From SCTD01 sp038256525 (GTDB lineage Bacteria; Actinomycetota; Actinomycetes; Mycobacteriales; SCTD01), in assembly GCA_038256525.1 (NCBI GenBank), contig JBBSKF010000147.1:1-8375 (forward strand): a DNA stretch of 8,375 nucleotides. The letters are read 5' to 3'. This document shows positions 5,609 through 8,375 of the stretch, piece by piece; the stretch's first letter is position 1, and each line of letters starts with the position of its first letter. Made by a program: the position numbers and the translations under genes. The notes under the pieces were generated by a model. The model was not told the origin of the DNA and ran no database searches. It was given only the letters and a program-made list of their open reading frames with translations.

Positions 5609-6262
5609 ATGTCCTACCTGCTGCGCGTCGTGCTGCCCGACCGCCCGGGGATGCTCGGCGCCGTCGCGACCGCTCTCGGCCGGTCCGGCGCCGACATCGT
5701 CAGCCTCGACGTCGTCGAGCGCGGCCCGGACGGCGCCGTCGACGACCTGCTGGTGGTGCTTCCTGCTGGTGGCCTTGCGGACACCCTCATCACCAGCGCG
5801 CAGTCCGTCCCCGGGGTGGTCGTCGAGTCCCTGCGGCCCTATCACGGCGGCCAGGAGCTGCACCGCGACCTCGAGCTCGTAGAGGCGCTGGCAGCCAAAC
5901 CCCTTGCCGGACTGGAGCTGCTCGTCCACGGGCTCCCGGGAGTGTTCCGGGCGGGCTGGGCGGTGCTGGTGACCGCCGGCCCGACGGTTGTGGAGGCCAG
6001 CCCCGGCGCCCCCGGCTTCGACGGCCTGTCCTTGCCGTGGCTCCCGCTGGGGACGAGTCGCCGGCTGGACGTCGACGAGCCCTGGGTGCCCGACCGCTGG
6101 CGGGATCTCGGTACGGAGCTGGTCGCTGCCCCGGTCGGCTCGCCCGACCGAGCAGTGCTGGTGGGCCGGACGGGCGGCCCGCACTTTCGCGACTCGGAGG
6201 TGCTGCGCCTTGCCCACCTCGCCGGCATCGCCGCGACGGTCGCCCCGGACATGCCGGATTGA
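5609..6262 (+). CDS. ACT-domain (amino-acid-binding) protein divergent from gatC
   Basis: The 217-residue product begins with an ACT domain: RVVLPDRPGMLGAVATAL (6-23) followed by GADIVSLDVVERG (27-39) and a strand DDLLVVLPAG (45-54), with a second helix and strand to about residue 77. The DRPGML segment is the typical ligand-binding turn of ACT domains, which bind amino acids or other small molecules. The C-terminal half (about 88-210) is less recognisable; alternating hydrophobic strands around 114-130 and the ending VLVGRTGGPHFRDSEVLRLAHLAGIAA (183-209) recall the last strand and helix of GAF-like domains, which is a guess. No DNA-binding, catalytic or membrane segment is seen. The gene stands alone, divergent from gatC (99 bases apart) and convergent with ligA. 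It may be a ligand-responsive partner of an enzyme or regulator; an effect on the gat operon is inference from position only. TGA stop at 6260-6262. Confidence 0.85.
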   Translation: MSYLLRVVLPDRPGMLGAVATALGRSGADIVSLDVVERGPDGAVDDLLVVLPAGGLADTLITSAQSVPGVVVESLRPYHGGQELHRDLELVEALAAKPLAGLELLVHGLPGVFRAGWAVLVTAGPTVVEASPGAPGFDGLSLPWLPLGTSRRLDVDEPWVPDRWRDLGTELVAAPVGSPDRAVLVGRTGGPHFRDSEVLRLAHLAGIAATVAPDMPD

Positions 6263-6290
6263 GCGCGGTTCGTGTGCGGCCGCCTCTCTG

Positions 6291-6339
6291 ATCTCGGTGC
6301 CAAGGCCGCGCGCCGCCCGGGCGCTGATGGCACCGAGAT
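6291..6339. terminator. Nested hairpin between convergent ACT gene and ligA, probable two-way terminator
   Basis: ATCTCGGTGCC (6291-6301) and GGCACCGAGAT (6329-6339) are perfect 11-base inverted arms. Inside their 27-base loop sits a second perfect stem, GCGCC (6310-6314) with GGCGC (6320-6324). The structure fills most of the 81-base gap between two converging genes, five bases beyond the end of ligA and 28 beyond the end of the ACT gene. There is no T-run on either strand, as is common for actinobacterial terminators. It would serve both directions. Confidence 0.75.
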
Positions 6340-6343
6340 GGGG

Positions 6344-8375
6344 TCAGGGGGCGGGCGCCACCGCCCGCGCCGCGTCCGGTCCGGCTTCGAGCAGCGTGGT
6401 CAGCCCCTCGTCGTCAAGCAGCGGCACGCCGAGCTTGACCGCCTTGTCGTACTTCGCCGCCCCCGGCTCGGTCCCGACCACGACGAAGTCGGTGTTCTTG
6501 CTGACGCTGCCGGTCACCTTGCCGCCGAGCGCCTGGACCGCCTCGATCGCCCCGTCCCGGCTGTAGGACGCCAGCGTCCCGGTCACGACGACGGTCACGC
6601 CCTCGAGCGGACGGGGCCCGGTGTCCGAGCCCTCGTCGGCAAAGCGCGCCCCCCCGGCCCGCACCCGCTCGACGATCTCGCGGTGCCGGTCATCGGTGAA
6701 CCAGTCGTGCAGCGCCTGCGCAACGATCGGCCCAACCCCGTCGACGGCCGCCAGCTCCTCGGGTGACGCGGCCAGGAGAGCGTCCATGGTGCGGAACTGC
6801 CGGGCAACGGCCTGCGCCGCCGTCGGCCCGACGTGGCGGATCGACAGCCCGACCAGCAACCGCCAGACCGGCCGCGAGCGCGCCGCCTCGACCCCGCGCA
6901 GGATCTGCTCGATCTTCTTCATCCCGAAGCCACGCAGGCCCTCGAACGACTCGGCCGTCAGGTGGAACACCCCGCCGATGTCGGTGAGCCGGCCGGCCTG
7001 CAGCAGCGCGATCGCGGTCTCGTAGCCCAGCCCGTCGATGTCCATCGCACCCCGGCCCGCGAAGTGGAAGATCGACTCCCGCAGCTGGGCCGGGCAGGAC
7101 GCGGTGTTGGGACAGCGGACGTCGACCTCACCCTCGGGCCGGGCCAGGGAGGTGCCGCACTCCGGGCAGTGCGTCGGCATGACGAACTCGCGCTCGGTGC
7201 CGTCGCGCAGCGCCGCAACCGGCCCGACCACCTCGGGGATCACGTCGCCGGCCCGCCGTACGACGACGGTGTCGCCGATCCGTACGTCCTTGCGCCGGAC
7301 CTCGTCCTGGTTGTGCAGCGTCGCCAGCTTGACCATCACGCCGCCGACCTGCACCGGCTCCATGTAGGCGAACGGCGTGACCCGACCGGTGCGTCCGACG
7401 TTGACCCGGATGTCGTGCAGCTTCGTCGTCGCCTCCTCGGGCGGATACTTGTGGGCGATCGCCCACCGCGGCGCGCTGCTGGTCGCGCCGAGCCGTCGCT
7501 GCAACGGCACCTGGTCGACCTTCACCACCACACCGTCGATCTCGTGGGTGACGTCGTGCCGGTGCTCCCCCCAGTGGGCGATGAAGCCGAGCGCGCCGTC
7601 GAGGTCGTCGAAGACCTGGGCGTACGCCGACACCGGCAGTCCCCAGGACGCGAGCCGGGCGTACGCCTCGCTCTGGCTCTCCGGCTCCCACCCCTCGCGT
7701 GCACCGATGCCGTGCAGCGTCAGTGACAGCGGGCGGGTGGCGGTCACCCGCGGGTCCTTCTGCCGCAGGCTGCCCGCCGCGGCGTTGCGGGGGTTCGCGA
7801 ACGGCGGCCTGCCCTCGGCGACCAGCCGCTCGTTGAGCCGCCGGAAGTCGTCGGTGGCGAGGAACACCTCACCGCGCACCTCGAGCAGTGGCGGCACGTC
7901 GTCGCCGGTCAGCCGATCCGGGACGCTGCGCAGCGTACGGATGTTGGGGGTGATGTCCTCGCCGGTGCGGCCGTCGCCGCGGGTGGCCGCGCGGGCCAGC
8001 CGGCCGTCGCGGTAGACCAGCGCCACCGCCAGTCCGTCGATCTTCAACTCGCACAGGAACCGCGCCGCCGCAGCCTCTTTCGCCACCCGGGCCGCCCACT
8101 CGCGCAGCTCGGCTTCGCTGAAGACGTTGCCCAGGCTCATCAGCCGCTCGAGATGGTCGACCGGGGTGAAGTCGGTCGAGATGGTCCCCATCACCCGCTG
8201 GGTGGGCGAGTCAGGGGTCCGCAGGCTCGGGTGGGTGTCCTCGATCGCCCGCAGCTCGCGCATCTGCGCGTCGTAGTCGGCGTCGGCCACAGTCGGTGCA
8301 TCGAGAACGTAGTAGCGGAAGGCATTCTCGTCGAGCGTGCGGGACAGCTCGCCGTGCCGCTCCCGGATGTCGACC
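6344..8375 (-). CDS. ligA: NAD+-dependent DNA ligase, lacking only its first residues (runs off the right edge)
   Basis: LigA seals nicks in duplex DNA during replication and repair, using NAD+ to adenylate itself. The frame is open from the stop at 6346-6344 to the right edge (676 residues seen). Its first visible segment, FRYYVLDAPTVADADYDA (19-36), belongs to the N-terminal NMN-binding Ia domain, so the true start lies a little beyond base 8375; the GTG at 8290 is an internal valine. Then come the nucleotidyltransferase domain with catalytic lysine K111 in ELKIDG, the RGDGRTGED loop (132-140) and EVRGEVF (165-171); an OB fold (about 328-394); a zinc finger with C403, C406, C421 and C427; helix-hairpin-helix repeats (about 438-558); and a C-terminal BRCT domain (about 587-664). 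Compared with E. coli, where this lysine is K115, roughly 5-15 residues are missing. The segment usually read as SLDN before the catalytic lysine is SLGN here. All key catalytic residues seen are intact. Confidence 0.97.
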   Translation of the reverse strand, partial: VDIRERHGELSRTLDENAFRYYVLDAPTVADADYDAQMRELRAIEDTHPSLRTPDSPTQRVMGTISTDFTPVDHLERLMSLGNVFSEAELREWAARVAKEAAAARFLCELKIDGLAVALVYRDGRLARAATRGDGRTGEDITPNIRTLRSVPDRLTGDDVPPLLEVRGEVFLATDDFRRLNERLVAEGRPPFANPRNAAAGSLRQKDPRVTATRPLSLTLHGIGAREGWEPESQSEAYARLASWGLPVSAYAQVFDDLDGALGFIAHWGEHRHDVTHEIDGVVVKVDQVPLQRRLGATSSAPRWAIAHKYPPEEATTKLHDIRVNVGRTGRVTPFAYMEPVQVGGVMVKLATLHNQDEVRRKDVRIGDTVVVRRAGDVIPEVVGPVAALRDGTEREFVMPTHCPECGTSLARPEGEVDVRCPNTASCPAQLRESIFHFAGRGAMDIDGLGYETAIALLQAGRLTDIGGVFHLTAESFEGLRGFGMKKIEQILRGVEAARSRPVWRLLVGLSIRHVGPTAAQAVARQFRTMDALLAASPEELAAVDGVGPIVAQALHDWFTDDRHREIVERVRAGGARFADEGSDTGPRPLEGVTVVVTGTLASYSRDGAIEAVQALGGKVTGSVSKNTDFVVVGTEPGAAKYDKAVKLGVPLLDDEGLTTLLEAGPDAARAVAPAP

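Noticed and set aside
5510..6217. Upstream extension of the gatC reading frame
   Set aside because: It is antisense to the ACT-domain gene and unlike GatC; the gatC start at 5509 gives the normal 100-residue length.
8288..8290. GTG as the start of ligA
   Set aside because: The frame continues upstream through a segment typical of the LigA N-terminal domain to the window edge, so this codon is an internal valine.

Overview
The window is a high-GC stretch with the gene content, start-codon use (GTG starts for gatA and the SRPBCC gene), 4-bp start/stop overlaps and promoter style of an actinomycete (Actinomycetota). The genus cannot be read from the sequence. Most of it is a housekeeping locus: the glutamyl-tRNA(Gln) amidotransferase genes and the NAD+-dependent DNA ligase. 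I see no CRISPR array, phage, insertion sequence, tRNA or rRNA.

Layout from left to right. Bases 1-1062 (minus strand) hold the N-terminal 354 codons of a DUF222 / 13E12-repeat family protein, cut by the window edge. Its start codon lies inside a perfect actinobacterial SOS (LexA) box, directly downstream of a promoter that looks leaderless. Bases 1063-1360 are intergenic. Bases 5509-1361 (minus strand) form one tight gene string: gatC, gatA, an SRPBCC-family gene, gatB and a small three-helix membrane protein. gatC/gatA and SRPBCC/gatB share 4-bp overlaps, gatA and SRPBCC are 2 bp apart, and the last gene starts 18 bp after gatB. Bases 5510-5608 are a divergent promoter region with a 13-bp palindrome. 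Bases 5609-6262 (plus strand) encode an ACT-domain protein with a strong ribosome binding site. A nested hairpin at 6291-6339 separates it from the convergent ligA (6344 to the right edge, minus strand), which lacks only its first few residues.

GatC, GatA and GatB together convert Glu-tRNA(Gln) to Gln-tRNA(Gln), the usual route in bacteria without a glutaminyl-tRNA synthetase. The SRPBCC and membrane proteins are probably co-translated with them, but their role is unknown. The ACT protein may sense a small ligand next to this amino-acid-dependent operon; that is inference. The most interesting signals are regulatory: the SOS box over the start codon of the DUF222 gene, two apparently leaderless promoters of the same geometry, and the palindrome inside the gatC promoter. 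I found no clear case for an entirely new system here.
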